NCBI GenBank assembly: GCA_020161815.1
Contig: JAIUOP010000001.1
Coordinates: forward strand, 62,001 to 126,000
DNA length: 64,000 bases
Source of the DNA: Actinomycetota bacterium
GTDB lineage: Bacteria > Actinomycetota > Actinomycetes > Actinomycetales > Dermatophilaceae
Direction: 5' to 3'
Below the pieces are notes generated by a model. The model had not been told where the DNA came from, did not search any database, and was given only the letters and a program-made list of their open reading frames with translations. Both the position numbers and the translations under genes were made by a program. Of this stretch, positions 63,582-64,000 are shown one piece after another (the first letter of the stretch is position 1; each line of letters begins with the position of its first letter).

Positions 63582-64000
63582 ATGACGGCATACACCCTTG
63601 TCCTGCTTCGCCACGGCGAGTCCGAATGGAACCAGAAGAACCTCTTCACCGGGTGGGTCGATGTCGACCTCACCGACAAGGGGCGTGCCGAGGCCGCCCG
63701 GGGCGGGCAGCTGCTCAAGGACGCCGGGATCCTGCCCGACGTCGTCCACACCTCGGTGCTGCGCCGCGCGATCACCACGGCCAACCTCGCGCTCGACGCC
63801 GCCGATCGCCACTGGATCCCGGTCCGGCGCAGCTGGCGCCTCAACGAGCGGCACTACGGCGCGCTCCAGGGCCTGGACAAGGCGGCGACGCGCGACAAGT
63901 ACGGCGACGAGCAGTTCATGCTCTGGCGGCGCAGCTTCGACACCCCGCCGCCGCCGATCGAGCAGGGCAGCGAGTTCGACCAGACCGGTGACCCGCGGTA
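63582..64000 (+). CDS. gpmA: 2,3-bisphosphoglycerate-dependent phosphoglycerate mutase (5' part)
   Basis: The first 139 codons are present before the window ends. [20 protein letters not shown] (about 6-25) holds the phosphohistidine of [25 protein letters not shown] (about 84-103) holds the Glu and substrate contacts. It interconverts 3- and 2-phosphoglycerate in glycolysis. ATG start. Same neighbours as in M. tuberculosis (Rv0487-Rv0489). Confidence 0.95.
   Translation, partial: MTAYTLVLLRHGESEWNQKNLFTGWVDVDLTDKGRAEAARGGQLLKDAGILPDVVHTSVLRRAITTANLALDAADRHWIPVRRSWRLNERHYGALQGLDKAATRDKYGDEQFMLWRRSFDTPPPPIEQGSEFDQTGDPR

Overview
This is a very GC-rich (roughly 70% by eye) chromosomal segment from an actinomycete. 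Supporting markers are mycothiol genes (mshA, mshD), F420-dependent enzymes, GlnR, DUF3073, an HbhA-like protein, GuaB1 and a PHO box of the actinobacterial 11-bp direct-repeat type. The gene mix suggests Micrococcales, perhaps the Intrasporangiaceae/Dermatophilaceae; that placement is inference. No prophage, insertion sequence with a transposase, CRISPR array or rRNA gene is visible. Two stretches keep gene orders I recall from Mycobacterium tuberculosis (Rv0807-purF-purM-Rv0810c, and Rv0474-hbhA-Rv0476 through mshA-YbjN-gpm). The pit/pst/ppk/mshD/glnR stretch resembles the Streptomyces coelicolor phosphate region.

Layout. 0-12 kb: a partial secreted 5'-nucleotidase, an SCP-like gene, a flavin/F420 oxidoreductase, and purF and purM separated by a DUF559/AbiEi-type gene flanked by perfect inverted repeats. 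Then come an SMP-30-like enzyme, a GNAT, a cysteine hydrolase and an NCS1 permease, followed by DUF3073, DUF1345 and fgd. 12-20 kb: YceI, a CaiB-type CoA transferase and an acyltransferase operon (WS/DGAT-like protein, HAD-PlsC fusion, PlsB, enoyl-CoA hydratase). 20-24.6 kb: gpgS-folP-dioxygenase-like operon, dCMP deaminase and an M23 peptidase. 24.7-27.1 kb: tRNA-Phe, a SulP transporter, tRNA-Asp and tRNA-Glu. 27.2-33.9 kb: an ECF sigma factor with a membrane partner, a PHP protein, a cysteine-desulfurase-like enzyme, an exported lipoprotein and a propeller protein. 33.8-39.9 kb: guaB1 divergent from an XRE regulator, DUF445, an AGE epimerase, tRNA-Lys and small unknown genes. 39.8-46.2 kb: a candidate structured RNA, then the phosphate genes DUF47-pit facing pstSCAB, with a PHO box upstream of pstS. 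46.2-51.2 kb: NUDIX-phosphatase, ppk, mshD, glnR. 51.2-58.6 kb: MoaD-like, membrane, DsrE, nitrobindin-like, LCP, Fur, YgfZ, BKACE, DUF4395, XRE and HbhA-like genes. 58.6-64 kb: asparaginase, dtd, DUF2516, a methyltransferase divergent from mshA, YbjN and a phosphoglycerate mutase cut by the window end.

How it fits together. Purine synthesis (purF, purM) sits with purine interconversion (GuaB1) and base uptake (NCS1). Phosphate supply is covered by low-affinity Pit and high-affinity Pst, with polyphosphate storage by Ppk. The 12.9-20.2 kb genes form an acyl-lipid assembly line. Redox biology appears as F420 and mycothiol genes.

Most unusual signals. (1) The octamer GTATGCCG/CGGCATAC occurs about 54 times where about two are expected, on both strands, in every reading frame and between genes, at a density like DNA-uptake sequences. 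(2) A 48-bp repeat whose 21-bp perfect core flanks, in inverted orientation, the DUF559 gene that splits purF from purM; a third copy lies at 7.1 kb. (3) A likely structured RNA at 39.91-40.00 kb directly behind an ECF-type promoter. (4) A 3 x 29-bp iteron block plus a 27-bp palindrome between guaB1 and an XRE regulator with a cysteine-rich tail.
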